Positions 16,311 through 27,104 of a stretch of DNA of 64,000 nt are shown here, in pieces. The notes under the pieces are model-generated. The model was not told where the DNA came from. It made no database searches and saw only the letters and a program-made list of their open reading frames with translations. The DNA is from Lysinibacillus sp. ZYM-1 (GTDB lineage Bacteria > Bacillota > Bacilli > Bacillales_A > Planococcaceae): positions 124,001-188,000 of the forward strand of contig NZ_KQ465110.1 of assembly GCF_001308875.1 (NCBI RefSeq), read 5' to 3'. The translations under genes and the position numbers were made by a program. Position 1 is the stretch's first letter. Each line of letters begins with the position of its first letter.

Positions 16311-19088
16311 ATGTCTATGGAACAAACGAGGTATTCTCGACTGGCCAATATAACAAAAATGATAAACATGAAGCTAGATTTACGTGAAGTATTGGAGCAG
16401 GTAACAATAGCAATTTCTGAAGAAATCGTTAACTGTGATTCGGTAGGAATTTATCTGCCACAAAAAGATGGAACATTCAGAGGTTATGTAGGAAAACCTG
16501 AAGTGATTAACGGCTGGACATTGAATATGCATGTCATTGACACCGAAATAGATTTACTTGCAAAAGAAGTAATTGAAACAAAGAAAACAATCTATATTCC
16601 TGATACCTCAAAGGATAATCGCCCTGACCCTAGAGCCGTTGAAGGATTTCATATTAAATCTTTATTAGTACTTCCAATTTCCTTTGAACAAGAGTTGTTT
16701 GGACTTGTTTTTTTATTTGATTATGGGATTCCAATGAACTTAGTCGAAGAAGAGATTCAAACGGTTGAAGCATATGTAAATATGGCTGCGGTTGCTATTC
16801 AAAATGCAAATAACTTAGCTTATAAGGAACACCTTATAAATGAAAAGCAGTTGTTGCTTGATGTTACACGTGATTTATCAATGTGCTCTTCACTTCAAGA
16901 GAGCCTTGATAAATGTTTTTTTTACTTAGAAAAGGTTTTAGATAATAAGAATATAGGTGTTCACCTATTAGATCCTCTTGCAGAAAAGAGAGTTAAACCG
17001 GCTAGGCTGAGTAAGGAAAGTGATTGGACAGAAGAAAATTGGCTGAAAACACATAACAAAATTAAAATTGATGAAAGCAATGATGCTGTCATGCAAGAGG
17101 TTTTTGAAACTAAAAAAGCGATTCTTATTCCAAATGTTTTTGAGGATGACAGGCCAAATCATGAAGTTTGTCGTAATTTCGGCATTGACGGTTTAGTGAT
17201 GTTTCCTTTGATTTCAATGGGTGAAATTTTAGGCCAAATCTCTATTGTAAATCTTGAAAAAAAACCTTTCTTCTATACAGAAGCTGAATTACAGTTAGCC
17301 CAATCAATTGTTGATGCTACAGCATCGACACTATCAAACTTGTTATATATGGAAAAGCAAGAGATCATCATCGAGGAGAGAACCTCAGAAGTAAGAATCA
17401 AAAATAAAGAGCTTGAAAGAGTGGTCGCAGAGTTACAACAACTTAGTCGCGAAAAAGAGTTAATTCTCAATTCTGCAGGTGAAGGAATCTTTGGATTAGA
17501 TCTTGATCGAAACATTACATTTTGTAATCCCGCAGGTGCACTCATGTTGGGTTATGAAACAGAGAAGGAATTGATTGGTAAATCAGTCGATATTATTAAG
17601 AGTGGTTGTGAACAAGAGGACAAAATTATTGTTTCATCCTTTTTAAATTCAAATTTCAACAGCTACGAAGTATTTTTTAGAAAAGATAGCTCTAACTTCC
17701 CAGTCGAATATGTAACTTCTTTAATAAAAGAAGGAGACAAGATTGTAGGCGAGGTTATCACATTTAAAGATATAACGCAAAGAAAACAACTAGAAGAAAA
17801 GATTAAATACCATGCTTATTTTGACAGTTTAACAGATTTACCCAATAGAGTTCTTTTAATAGACCGACTAACGCAAGGACTGAAATCTGCAAAAGTGAAT
17901 GGTGAAAGATTTGCAGTTCTTTATTTGGATTTAGATCGTTTTAAGTTAGTAAATGATTCACTAGGTCATAGCTATGGTGATTTATTGCTCCAACATGTTG
18001 CCAAACGTTTAAGTGCTTGCGTTCCAGAAGACTCAACTGTATCAAGACAAGGTGGAGATGAGTTTACAATCTATTTACCAAATATTAAATGTGAAAATGA
18101 CATCTTGAAGGTTATTAATTGTATAAATGCTTCCTTCGCTAAACCTTTTAATTTAGTAGACAATGAAATATATATTAAAGCTAGTATTGGTATCAGCATG
18201 TTTCCTGAAAACGGCGATACTACAGAAACATTAATCAAAAATGCAGACACAGCTATGTATAAATCGAAAGAAACACCAGGTACTAGTTACCATTTCTTTA
18301 GTGAAGGGATGGATACAAGAACTTTTGAAAGTATTAAACTTGAAAACGATTTATATAAGGCGTTAGAGCGTGATGAACTTGTTATTTTCTATCAGCCTCA
18401 AATAAACTATAAAACAAACAGAATTAAGGGTGTTGAAGCTCTCTTAAGATGGAATCACCGAGAATATGGAATGATAACACCCGATAAGTTTATTCCAATT
18501 GCTGAAGAAACGGGTTTAATCGTCCCCATAGGTGAGTGGGTTCTTAAAGAAGCCTGCAAACAATTAAAAGAATGGCATAATCAGGGATATCCTTTAATTA
18601 GTATGTCTGTGAATTTATCAGTTCATCAGTTCGAACAGAATAATTTATTCTCTATTGTAAAAAATGTCCTAAATGAAACTGATTTGTCATCTGAGTATTT
18701 ACAACTGGAGCTCACAGAAAATCTAATTGTAAAAAATACAGAGGTAACATTAAAAACGATGACACAATTGAAGGGACTTGGGGTAAATTTAGCTATTGAT
18801 GATTTTGGTACCGGATATTCTTCTTTAGGTTATTTAAAAAATTTGCCGATTTCCACCTTAAAAATTGATAAATCCTTTGTACAAGAAATGATGACGGATG
18901 ATGCAGCAGCTATTACAAATACAATCATTACCCTTGCTCAAAATTTAAAACTTGAGGTTATTGCTGAAGGTGTTGAAACAAAAGAACAAGCTGACTATTT
19001 ATTGGCACAAAATTGTCATTTAATGCAAGGATATTTTTTCAGTAAGCCTATGAAAGCTGGAGAAATTATGAAAAAATATTTCTATTAG
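16311..19088 (+). CDS. GAF-GAF-PAS-GGDEF-EAL c-di-GMP signalling protein
   Basis: A soluble 925-residue protein with no membrane segment. Two GAF sensor domains occupy about 10-165 and 170-345. A coiled coil (about 350-385) and a PAS domain (385-500) follow. The GGDEF domain has an intact GGDEF loop at 581-585. The EAL domain has E-A-L at 709-711 and keeps the [10 protein letters not shown] loop and the ETGLI segment. Both catalytic signatures look intact, so it could make and degrade c-di-GMP depending on the signal. The 33-base gap to the next gene suggests they are co-transcribed. The start ATG follows GGGGG at a slightly long distance. Confidence 0.92.
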   Translation: MSMEQTRYSRLANITKMINMKLDLREVLEQVTIAISEEIVNCDSVGIYLPQKDGTFRGYVGKPEVINGWTLNMHVIDTEIDLLAKEVIETKKTIYIPDTSKDNRPDPRAVEGFHIKSLLVLPISFEQELFGLVFLFDYGIPMNLVEEEIQTVEAYVNMAAVAIQNANNLAYKEHLINEKQLLLDVTRDLSMCSSLQESLDKCFFYLEKVLDNKNIGVHLLDPLAEKRVKPARLSKESDWTEENWLKTHNKIKIDESNDAVMQEVFETKKAILIPNVFEDDRPNHEVCRNFGIDGLVMFPLISMGEILGQISIVNLEKKPFFYTEAELQLAQSIVDATASTLSNLLYMEKQEIIIEERTSEVRIKNKELERVVAELQQLSREKELILNSAGEGIFGLDLDRNITFCNPAGALMLGYETEKELIGKSVDIIKSGCEQEDKIIVSSFLNSNFNSYEVFFRKDSSNFPVEYVTSLIKEGDKIVGEVITFKDITQRKQLEEKIKYHAYFDSLTDLPNRVLLIDRLTQGLKSAKVNGERFAVLYLDLDRFKLVNDSLGHSYGDLLLQHVAKRLSACVPEDSTVSRQGGDEFTIYLPNIKCENDILKVINCINASFAKPFNLVDNEIYIKASIGISMFPENGDTTETLIKNADTAMYKSKETPGTSYHFFSEGMDTRTFESIKLENDLYKALERDELVIFYQPQINYKTNRIKGVEALLRWNHREYGMITPDKFIPIAEETGLIVPIGEWVLKEACKQLKEWHNQGYPLISMSVNLSVHQFEQNNLFSIVKNVLNETDLSSEYLQLELTENLIVKNTEVTLKTMTQLKGLGVNLAIDDFGTGYSSLGYLKNLPISTLKIDKSFVQEMMTDDAAAITNTIITLAQNLKLEVIAEGVETKEQADYLLAQNCHLMQGYFFSKPMKAGEIMKKYFY

Positions 19089-19121
19089 TGTTTAAAATTT
19101 ATTAAGCAAAGGAGAAATATT

Positions 19122-20762
19122 ATGAAAGCAGCTCGTGTAGTCTTAGAATATTTAAAAAGTAGTGGAGTGCAATATATTTTTGGTATTCCAGCTGGTTCAG
19201 TAAATGCATTTTTTGATGAACTCAATGATATGAGTGACTTAACACCCATTGTCACAAAACATGAAGGAGCAGCATCATACATGGCTGCAGCTTACGCAAA
19301 ATACACAGATCAGCTGAGTGTTTGTATTGGTTGTAGTGGTCCTGGTGGGACAAATCTTGTAACAGGTGCTGCAAATGCTATGCGGGAGCATTTACCAGTT
19401 TTATTTTTAACTGGTGCTGTTCCTGTCAGCACCATCGGTCTAAATGCCTCTCAAGAGCTAGATGCTGAACCGATCTTCCGACCAGTAACCAAATATAGCG
19501 TAACAATTAAAGAATCCAAGGATTTATTGAAAGAAGTAGTAAAAGCCTCCGAAATCGCTATATCTGGAGTGCCAGGTCCTGTACATATTGCTATCCCCAT
19601 AGACGTTCAACACGAAATAGTTCAAAGCGTAGAAATACCAGCTCCACCAATAAGAACAGCAATAGTTCCTGAAAGAGATACTATTAAAAATGTAGCTGAA
19701 AAGCTTTTAGAAAGAGCAAGTGGTTATATTTTGGTAGGACAAGGGGTAAGAAATTCTGTAGAACAATTACTGGAGTTAGCTGAAATACTAAATTGGCCGA
19801 TTATTACAACACCGCAAGCCAAAGGGTACATCCCAGAGGATCATCCTCTTCTGATTGGTGTTTTCGGTTTTGCTGGCCATGAAGCTGCCTCAGAATTGAT
19901 AGCTGAAGGTAATGGACAAGTATTACTGATCGTGGGTTCAAGTTTAGGTGAAACAGCAACAAATAACTACAACTTAAACCTTACGAAAAATCGTCTATCT
20001 ATTCAAATGGACTTTGATCAATCTGTGTTCAACCGAAAATATGAAATTGATATACCCGTGCTAGGTGACATCCATATTAGTTTATTATTGCTTATTGAAG
20101 AACTAAGAGCTAAAGGTCAAGCAAGAACTTCGTTTGAGGTTATAGAAACTAAAGAGATTTATGAAGCAGACACAGGGGAATATAACACGAAAAACGTATT
20201 GTTAACTATTCAAAAATATTTACCTGCCTCTACAAGATACGCTATTGATATTGGTGAATTTATGTCCTATGTCATTCATCATATGCAAGTAGTAGATTAT
20301 GATACGTTTAATATAAATGTCCACTTTGGAGCAATGGGAAGTGGGATTGGATCTGCCATAGGTTCAAAGTTAGCTGAACCCGAACGTCCTGTTGTATGTA
20401 TCACAGGTGATGGATGCTTTTTCATGCATGGAATGGAAATATTAACAGCAAAAGAATATAATCTGCCGATCTTATTTATTGTAATGAACAATGCCCGTTT
20501 AGGAATGGTATACCATGGACATGCTTTACAGTTTCGGCGTACTCACCCATCGTTTGAGCAACATCCAATTAATATTAGTGCTATGGCTTCCGCGATGGAT
20601 ATACCAAGTTTCCAAGTAACAGAACTGCAAGATATTAACCATGATATACTTCATAACTTGTTGAATTTAAATGGGCCAGCAGTTTTGGAAGTAGTTTTAA
20701 CAGATCATAATACACCTCCTATGGGAGATCGAGTTAAGTTTTTATCCTCTTTTGGAAAGTAG
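19122..20762 (+). CDS. Thiamine-diphosphate-dependent enzyme, acetolactate synthase/pyruvate oxidase family
   Basis: A 546-residue three-domain TPP enzyme. The N-terminal PYR domain contains the catalytic glutamate (KHEGAA, E48). The central domain is at about 190-310. The C-terminal PP domain has the TPP/Mg motif GDG at about residue 429 followed by NN about 28 residues on. It likely decarboxylates a 2-oxo acid such as pyruvate, but whether it is an acetolactate synthase, pyruvate oxidase or benzoylformate-type decarboxylase cannot be settled by eye. No regulatory subunit gene is adjacent, which argues against a biosynthetic IlvB. CAAAGGAG precedes the ATG. It follows the c-di-GMP gene closely. 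Confidence 0.85.
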   Translation: MKAARVVLEYLKSSGVQYIFGIPAGSVNAFFDELNDMSDLTPIVTKHEGAASYMAAAYAKYTDQLSVCIGCSGPGGTNLVTGAANAMREHLPVLFLTGAVPVSTIGLNASQELDAEPIFRPVTKYSVTIKESKDLLKEVVKASEIAISGVPGPVHIAIPIDVQHEIVQSVEIPAPPIRTAIVPERDTIKNVAEKLLERASGYILVGQGVRNSVEQLLELAEILNWPIITTPQAKGYIPEDHPLLIGVFGFAGHEAASELIAEGNGQVLLIVGSSLGETATNNYNLNLTKNRLSIQMDFDQSVFNRKYEIDIPVLGDIHISLLLLIEELRAKGQARTSFEVIETKEIYEADTGEYNTKNVLLTIQKYLPASTRYAIDIGEFMSYVIHHMQVVDYDTFNINVHFGAMGSGIGSAIGSKLAEPERPVVCITGDGCFFMHGMEILTAKEYNLPILFIVMNNARLGMVYHGHALQFRRTHPSFEQHPINISAMASAMDIPSFQVTELQDINHDILHNLLNLNGPAVLEVVLTDHNTPPMGDRVKFLSSFGK

Positions 20763-20780
20763 ATTTTATCACTAACGATG

Positions 20781-20827
20781 AAAGGTCATATAGACGGGAT
20801 GAATACCCCCTCTATATGACCTTTTTA
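20781..20827. terminator. Bidirectional terminator
   Basis: Stem AAAGGTCATATAGA / TCTATATGACCTTT followed by T's, between two convergent genes. Confidence 0.8.
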
Positions 20828-20829
20828 AT

Positions 20830-21420
20830 TTATAAATGCGCAAATGATTGTTGAATGACCCCGAGTATAGCACCTATTGTTTTTCCTTTGAAAGCATCTG
20901 AAACAGCTTCACCCGTGGGATTTGAGTAATAGTAACTATCCATTGTATCATCGAAGTAATATCCGATACTTGCTAGTTCATGCTGTAAATTAGTTGGCAA
21001 TTCCTTAAGCCCAGTTTGTTCTAAGAAGTAATTTGTAGAGTAGACCTTCACATCTATATCTCCTGCACCTGTATGTACGACAAACAAATCCTTTTCATGT
21101 TGAACAATCCATTGACCCTTTGAATATAAAGATAGCCTTGCTCCCTCTAGTGAGGAAATGGCATCCAAATTAACACCAAACATTTCATTTAGAATACTTC
21201 GAGCCTTTGCCCCTGTTATATTTCCCTCATATTGTTGTAGAAAGGAATCTATTGCCTCTCTCCCTGATAATGAAGAAATTCCTTCCATCTCTTTATTTAC
21301 AATAGGAGCCTCATCTAAATTAATTTTATAAATGAACTCTACAACATGCCAAATCTCCGTACTACTAATCTTTTCTTCATACGTCTCTAAATGCTGATCC
21401 ATCATTTCTGCCTTCTTCAT
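20830..21420 (-). CDS. Hypothetical protein
   Basis: A 196-residue soluble acidic protein. The ATG at 21420 (MKKAEMMDQHLETYEE) is chosen because GGGAGGG lies seven bases upstream; an earlier in-frame ATG at 21459 has no such site. It has a helical N-terminal half (EIWHVVEFIYKINLDEAP, SLSGREAIDSFLQQYEG), then beta-rich sequence (QWIVQHEKDLFVVHTGAGDI) and a tyrosine-rich stretch near DDTMDSYYYS. No signal peptide, no membrane helix. I do not recognise the family. It sits alone between a terminator and a divergently unrelated gene. Confidence 0.65.
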   Translation of the reverse strand: MKKAEMMDQHLETYEEKISSTEIWHVVEFIYKINLDEAPIVNKEMEGISSLSGREAIDSFLQQYEGNITGAKARSILNEMFGVNLDAISSLEGARLSLYSKGQWIVQHEKDLFVVHTGAGDIDVKVYSTNYFLEQTGLKELPTNLQHELASIGYYFDDTMDSYYYSNPTGEAVSDAFKGKTIGAILGVIQQSFAHL

Positions 21421-21511
21421 CTTTCGGCCCTCCCATAAAACTATTCTATAGCCTCTCATACTGTAATAACCTAAAAATCCACACTTCTAATGTTTTAAAT
21501 TGCACATGACC

Positions 21512-23386
21512 TTAATAAACCATAATTCCCTTGTCTAGAGCGGATTGATTTTGTACCGGATTTCCTAAAATATATAGCTTTTTCAAATTCGGTAGATTCA
21601 CTAAAGGCTCTATATTTGAAATAGCGTTGTTTTCCAAATGAAGCACTTCAATTTGTTGCCAATTGTCCAAAAAACTTAACGATTGTAATGAACTATCTTG
21701 TAAAGTAAATGAACGTAGAGCTGACAAACCAGCAAAGAAAGGCATCACCTTATCAACCTCATGCACCCAATCACCATTCCCTACTCGCATCGATACATCA
21801 TTTAAAGTTAAATGTAACAGCACATTGTTCGTTAAAGGATGCTCATTAGTAAATTGAAAATTACATTTAGAACATTTTAATGTTTTCACATGTTTTAGAT
21901 TGAATAGCTCGCTCGTTCCCTCTTCAAAAACTGTCTCGTCAAAATGTAGTGTTTGCAAATTGGGTAGGTCATTTAAAGAACTAATCTCTGTAAAAACCCC
22001 ATACTCCCTCGCTGTAAGTTGTTCTAGCTTTGGATATTTCCGTAATTGTGCACCATTTAATGTCGAATCCGATCCACTTATATCCACAGTCAAATCTTTT
22101 AAACTAGGTGCCTCTAGCTTCGGTATAAAAGATCCTGTTATTTCCGCCTTCTTCAAATGGGGCGCTACTATCGGTAAAGTGTCGCCATAGTAACCCGTTA
22201 GCGTAAACTCTGTGAGTGACGTTAGACTGTTCACAATATCAAGTAATTCCAATTGACCTGGAGAAGATAAACGTAGCTTTGTTAAAGACGACTTATTTCT
22301 CAATTTTTCTAAATTAGCGATGTTCATATATTCAAGATCAAGTGATTGTAGATTAGGCATGTTTTGTATGAAATCAAGTGTTTTTAAATTTCTTACCGAT
22401 GTAAGCTTCAGTTCCTGTAATTGATTCAGTGAATAAAAAGAGCTAAAATCTGTCGCTTCACTATTATCGATCGTTAATGATTCTAAATTTGTTAAAGTAG
22501 ACAGCCATTTAAAATCATTGGTAAATTTTAAAGACAGTGATTTTAGCGGCAATTTATTTAGAAGCTGGAAATCTGTGACCTCTTCCGTCAAATAAGATAT
22601 TTCTAGTGATTGGAGATTGGGAAACTCTAATAATAAAGCAAGCTCATTATTGCTTCGAATTTGGATAGAGAGTTCTGAAACCGTAGATTTATCGCTAAAG
22701 TATTCCGCAATTTTACTAAAAGATTCATTAAAGCTTCCGGTATAGCTTTTTAAGTTTTTCAAATGTCGAAAGCTTACTTTTTCACTTTGCGATATTTCAT
22801 AATCATTCATCAGCTTCAATACAGTCAATCCAGTAAATGCTTCGAAGTCCTTTTGTTCAATTTTTTGTGTATTTAATAACTTATCCTTCATAATATAGGT
22901 AACAATTTCTGCTTCCTTATTTGTAAACGGATCATCCAGACTGTAATCAAAATGCCATTGATCCTCAGAAAAATAGGCAGCCAAATAACGGATGCTTGCA
23001 ATTTCTTCTTTACTTGGCATTACATCCCCCTTTTCAAAAACATCTTTTAAAAAGAGTAGTAAAACCTCGCTTTCTGGTATTGTTCGTACAGATGTCTCTC
23101 CATAATTTCCTTCTTCTTTTTGATTGTTGCTTAAAAGCAAATAACCAAAAAATACACATAGAAAGACTATCGGTATAAGAAGAAATACTTTTAAATTCGT
23201 TTTTGGACGTGTCGCTGTATGAGGAGCAGTTGTACCATAATAATTATTAATCGTTTGATCTACATAATAGACTTTATTTTCTTTTAACATTATTTCAGTA
23301 TCACAAAATGGACATTTGAATGATTGCCCCTCTTTAAATTCAATGTTTCCATTACAATTAGGGCATTTTAATGTAACAAATTCCAC
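21512..23386 (-). CDS. Zinc-ribbon / transmembrane / leucine-rich-repeat protein
   Basis: About 624 residues from the GTG at 23386, which has GGGAGGGGGG a few bases upstream (an in-frame ATG at 23416 gives 634). The N-terminus is a zinc ribbon with two CxxC knuckles (CPNC and CPFC, about residues 8-32). One membrane helix follows (VFLLIPIVFLCVFFGYLLL, about 72-90). The rest, which should be outside the cell, holds many irregular leucine-rich repeats of about 20-24 residues (for example LTNLESLTIDNSE, MPNLQSLDLEYMNI, and at the end LVNLPNLKKLYILGNP). The architecture suggests a surface binding module linked to a cytoplasmic zinc finger. The function is unknown. Confidence 0.8.
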   Translation of the reverse strand: MEFVTLKCPNCNGNIEFKEGQSFKCPFCDTEIMLKENKVYYVDQTINNYYGTTAPHTATRPKTNLKVFLLIPIVFLCVFFGYLLLSNNQKEEGNYGETSVRTIPESEVLLLFLKDVFEKGDVMPSKEEIASIRYLAAYFSEDQWHFDYSLDDPFTNKEAEIVTYIMKDKLLNTQKIEQKDFEAFTGLTVLKLMNDYEISQSEKVSFRHLKNLKSYTGSFNESFSKIAEYFSDKSTVSELSIQIRSNNELALLLEFPNLQSLEISYLTEEVTDFQLLNKLPLKSLSLKFTNDFKWLSTLTNLESLTIDNSEATDFSSFYSLNQLQELKLTSVRNLKTLDFIQNMPNLQSLDLEYMNIANLEKLRNKSSLTKLRLSSPGQLELLDIVNSLTSLTEFTLTGYYGDTLPIVAPHLKKAEITGSFIPKLEAPSLKDLTVDISGSDSTLNGAQLRKYPKLEQLTAREYGVFTEISSLNDLPNLQTLHFDETVFEEGTSELFNLKHVKTLKCSKCNFQFTNEHPLTNNVLLHLTLNDVSMRVGNGDWVHEVDKVMPFFAGLSALRSFTLQDSSLQSLSFLDNWQQIEVLHLENNAISNIEPLVNLPNLKKLYILGNPVQNQSALDKGIMVY

Positions 23387-23650
23387 TGACAATCCCCCCT
23401 CCCTGTCTATTTCCAATTAAGCTTAGTGGTCTGAAAAATAAATGTCAATATTTCTAATAAACACTAATCATATCCCTCCTTTAGATCTACAATAAAAATG
23501 CTGTGGTGGCCTATATGCAATCCCCATTAATTTAAAGAGGAACATCTTCGAATTTTCTTATTTGTGGCTAAGCTAATTAATTGTGAAGAAATAAAGGAAA
23601 TATGTTATCTTTTTGCAAGGTAGTATTTTGGAAAGAGAGGATATTCATCA

Positions 23651-24628
23651 ATGAATCAAAATAATTTCTGGCTTGATTTACCGCGGCCATTTTTCATTTT
23701 AGCACCTATGGAGGATGTGACAGATGTTGTATTTCGTCATGTCATTAGTGAGGCAGGTCATCCCGACGTATTTTTCACAGAATTCACAAATACGACAAGC
23801 TATTGCCAGCCAGACGGCATGGATAGCGTGCGTAACCGCTTAGCTTTCACAGAAGATGAGCAGCCGATTGTTGCTCATATTTGGGGAGACAACCCTGAAC
23901 ATTTCCGTCAAATGAGTATCGGCATGAAAGAGCTGGGCTTTAAAGGGATCGATATTAATATGGGTTGCCCAGTCGATAATGTAGCTGAGCGAGGAAAAGG
24001 GGCAGGCTTAATTCTTCATCCTGAATTAGCCTCAGAAATTGTCCAAGCTGCAAAAGCAGGTGGTTTACCTGTTAGCGTAAAAACAAGACTAGGCTTTACT
24101 GATATAGCAGAGTGGCGTGAGTGGCTCACTCATATTTTAAAACAAGACATCGCTAATCTTTCTATTCATCTACGTACACGAGAAGAAATGAGTAAGGTCC
24201 CCGCACATTGGGAATTGATTGCAGATATTAAAAAACTACGGGATGAAATAGCTCCTGGAACATTGCTAACGATCAACGGTGATATTCCTGACCGAGTAAC
24301 AGGTTTAAAATTAGCTGAGCAATACGGTATCGATGGGGTAATGATTGGGAGAGGTGTGTTTTCAAACCCCTATGCCTTTGAACATGAGCCAAAGGAGCAT
24401 AGTGCGGAGGAATACCTGAACTTGCTATCCCTTCACCTCAATCTCCATGATCATTATTCTAAGGAATTTGAAACTCGTTCATTTAAAGCATTACAACGTT
24501 TCTTTAAAATATATGTGCGCGGCTTCAAGGGAGCTAGTCAATTACGAATTCAATTAATAAACGCAAGTTCTACCAATGAGGTACGTGAACTACTTGCAGC
24601 GTTTACTGGAAACGAATTAATAAAATAA
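23651..24628 (+). CDS. dus: tRNA-dihydrouridine synthase family protein
   Basis: FMN enzyme reducing uridine to dihydrouridine in tRNA. A TIM barrel of 325 residues with [15 protein letters not shown] at the N-terminus and the active-site cysteine in [16 protein letters not shown] follows, then the phosphate-binding [15 protein letters not shown]. The motif MEDVTD replaces the more usual MAGVTD, and the catalytic loop [11 protein letters not shown] differs somewhat from DusB/DusC types, so the target uridine is uncertain. Monocistronic with a good terminator. AAAGAGAGG lies upstream of the ATG. Confidence 0.88.
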   Translation: MNQNNFWLDLPRPFFILAPMEDVTDVVFRHVISEAGHPDVFFTEFTNTTSYCQPDGMDSVRNRLAFTEDEQPIVAHIWGDNPEHFRQMSIGMKELGFKGIDINMGCPVDNVAERGKGAGLILHPELASEIVQAAKAGGLPVSVKTRLGFTDIAEWREWLTHILKQDIANLSIHLRTREEMSKVPAHWELIADIKKLRDEIAPGTLLTINGDIPDRVTGLKLAEQYGIDGVMIGRGVFSNPYAFEHEPKEHSAEEYLNLLSLHLNLHDHYSKEFETRSFKALQRFFKIYVRGFKGASQLRIQLINASSTNEVRELLAAFTGNELIK

Positions 24629-24640
24629 GCCTTCATAATA

Positions 24641-24675
24641 AAGGAGACTGGCTATTGCAAGCCAATCTCCTTTTT
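24641..24675 (+). terminator. Terminator of dus
   Basis: Stem AAGGAGACTGGCT / AGCCAATCTCCTT with one mismatch, followed by TTTTT. Confidence 0.8.
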
Positions 24676-24712
24676 GGTTGCTTTGTCATACATTTCGATA
24701 CATTTTAGAAGA

Positions 24713-25522
24713 CTACTGCTCTTCTGAACTTTCTTTATAGATCATCTCTTTATTGTCAGTATGAATGCTTTTCATTCCCTCAAAAAATGAATACTCACTC
24801 CTTAAATAATTTTCTAACTCTCCTTTATCTTGCGGAAGCTGAGTTAAGTAATACTTTGAGCTATCGATTCTTTTTTGAATTTCTTGTTGATTTTGGGTCG
24901 TCATTCCGTGACCGGGTATATGGGTTGTGATTGCATGATTAAGTAAAATCTTTTCAGCCTTATTCATCGTATTCACATAATCCTTATAGCTGCTAAAGAT
25001 GAACGGAAATTCAACATCGGACAAGTAATCGCCCGAAAGAAATAACCCGAATGGCTCTATCACTGTAAATAAGCCATCATCTGTGTGACCAGGGGCTTGA
25101 TAAAAGGTCATCGTGATCGAATCTAACTCTAATGTATATCCATCCTCTGAAACGACAATATCAACTGTAGGATATACAGGGAAATAACTCCTATGTAAAT
25201 AATATTTCTGATCAAATTGATGAATTTTTTGAACGCTTTCTGCTTTATTCGAATAGTCATCAAATCGTTTAGAGGCAATTACCTTGGCCTTTGGAAACGC
25301 TCCTGAACCAATAATATGGTCAAAATCACTATGCGTATAAATAATATATAGTTGTTTGTCACCTTGAATGTTGTTTATAAAATCTTGAATTTCTTGAATT
25401 TCACTAGGTAACCAATTAGGATCTGTCATAATGATTGCTTCATTCGTTTGAATGATTGCCGAGGTAGTCATATATAATGCACTTTGAAAAACTGTAATAG
25501 TATTGTTTTGGAATTGAATCAT
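24713..25522 (-). CDS. MBL-fold metallo-hydrolase
   Basis: A 269-residue metallo-beta-lactamase-fold protein. The metal motif is HSDFDH (in YTHSDFDHIIG), so the usual second histidine is Asp, a variant found in some families. GHTDDGLF, SGDYLSD and HIPGHG supply further ligands. No signal peptide, so it is probably cytoplasmic. The substrate cannot be deduced: the fold covers thioesterases, lactonases, nucleases and others. It is divergent from the following MFS gene with about 310 bases between, which contain both promoters but no operator I can recognise. Confidence 0.85.
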   Translation of the reverse strand: MIQFQNNTITVFQSALYMTTSAIIQTNEAIIMTDPNWLPSEIQEIQDFINNIQGDKQLYIIYTHSDFDHIIGSGAFPKAKVIASKRFDDYSNKAESVQKIHQFDQKYYLHRSYFPVYPTVDIVVSEDGYTLELDSITMTFYQAPGHTDDGLFTVIEPFGLFLSGDYLSDVEFPFIFSSYKDYVNTMNKAEKILLNHAITTHIPGHGMTTQNQQEIQKRIDSSKYYLTQLPQDKGELENYLRSEYSFFEGMKSIHTDNKEMIYKESSEEQ

Positions 25523-25835
25523 CTTGAACCTTCCTTTTCCCCTTTTAAAGGTAGCATCTTTGAGTTAGTATGGTAGATTTTGAACAAGGCTTCTTAATGT
25601 AAAAATTCGTGCAAACTTAGTAAATTCCTGCTTCAAGAAAAAGTGTAACGTAACAGGAATGATGTTTAAGCATATTTCATGTAGCTATTAAAATCAGTAA
25701 CCTTATCGATAGTGGAAATCCAATAACCCCATGCAATCTAGAAAGATTTTTCTTGTAAAAATATTTTATGATATGATGTTTAGGTTGTTTATCTACTCTG
25801 TGACACATCTATATTCATCTAAGAAAGAGGTATTT

Positions 25836-27020
25836 ATGCACCACACACAATTATCCAAGCGACATTGGTTACTTATTTTAACACTTACTTCATTAACATT
25901 TGTGCTGGGGACAAGTGAATTTGTCATAGTCGGAATCTTAACTGATATTTCTTCAAGTCTACAAATGACAAATGCAAAAGCAGGCACACTCGTTTCTGCA
26001 TTTGCCCTTACATTTGCCGTTGCTACACCACTCGTGATGTCCGCAACAAGTCACTTTCCAAAGCGTAAATGGATGTTGTTTTTGATAGCATCTTTCATCG
26101 TCTTTAATGCTTTGTGTATCATTTCTACGAACTACATTATGCTGTTGCTACTTCGTATTATGACAGCGGTTGTAACAGGCGTTTTAATTTCTCTAGCCAT
26201 GATTGTTGCAAGCGAAACCATGCCGAGTAACAAACGTGGACTTGCCATTTCATTCGTTTTCGGCGGTTTCACACTGGCAAATGTCGTGGGGGTACCAATT
26301 GGTATTGTAATTTCCAACTCGTATGGATGGAATGCCACTTTCATGTTAACCACTTTACTAGGAGGGGTTGCATTTTGGGCATCCTTTTTCGTCTTACCAA
26401 AAGGGCTCAGTCAAGTACGTAGCTCCATACGGGATCAGTTTTCTCTCATAATCAAGCCACGTATTTTAATGGCCTTTTTCATTCCTGCCCTAGGATTTGG
26501 TGCAACTTACGCGGTCTTTACGTACCTTGTTCCTATTTTGAAGGGAATGGGGGCTCCAAATCATTCTATTAGTTTCATCCTTTTTGGATATGGGTTTATT
26601 TCGATATTCAGCAATATTCTCGCTGGCAAAATTGCCAATCACAATCCTATCGGTCGCCTTCGGTTTGTTTTTCTCGTGCAGGCAATTGTTCTAATATGTT
26701 TATTTTGGACTACCAATCATTTTATTTTAGGACTAGTAAACATCGGATTAATGTCGTTAATGGCGATCCTGCTAACAACATCTACTCAGCTTTATTTAAT
26801 TGATCTAGCTGAAATTTACCAACCAAGTGCTAAAGGATTGGCCGCTTCACTTATGCCCGTTGCGAGTAACGTAGGTATCGCTTTTGGTTCTGCATTAGGC
26901 GGAATTGTCTATCATCAAGGGAATTTAATGAATGTAACATGGGTCGGTGGGCTCGTTGCAGTCTGTGCAAGTCTACTAACATTTTTTAGTCATCACTTAG
27001 ATCAAAAACAATCAACATAA
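25836..27020 (+). CDS. MFS efflux transporter (DHA1, AraJ/YdhP-like)
   Basis: A 394-residue major-facilitator protein with about 12 membrane helices. The ATG at 25836 is preceded by AAAGAGG at a good distance; an upstream in-frame ATG at 25731 has no ribosome-binding site and would read through the promoter region. The first helix contains LGTSEFVIVGIL and is followed by SAFALTFAVATPL, typical of drug/sugar exporters of the AraJ/YdhP type. Probably a proton-driven exporter of a small molecule; the substrate is unknown. Confidence 0.88.
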   Translation: MHHTQLSKRHWLLILTLTSLTFVLGTSEFVIVGILTDISSSLQMTNAKAGTLVSAFALTFAVATPLVMSATSHFPKRKWMLFLIASFIVFNALCIISTNYIMLLLLRIMTAVVTGVLISLAMIVASETMPSNKRGLAISFVFGGFTLANVVGVPIGIVISNSYGWNATFMLTTLLGGVAFWASFFVLPKGLSQVRSSIRDQFSLIIKPRILMAFFIPALGFGATYAVFTYLVPILKGMGAPNHSISFILFGYGFISIFSNILAGKIANHNPIGRLRFVFLVQAIVLICLFWTTNHFILGLVNIGLMSLMAILLTTSTQLYLIDLAEIYQPSAKGLAASLMPVASNVGIAFGSALGGIVYHQGNLMNVTWVGGLVAVCASLLTFFSHHLDQKQST

Positions 27021-27066
27021 AAAACGAAAGACATTTACTGTTGAGATAGTTTACAAACACTCTTAG

Positions 27067-27104
27067 CTGGCGATTTGTAAAAAAAATCGCCAGTTATTTT
27101 TATT
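27067..27104 (+). terminator. Terminator of the MFS gene
   Basis: Stem CTGGCGATTT / AAATCGCCAG followed by a T-rich tail. Confidence 0.75.
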
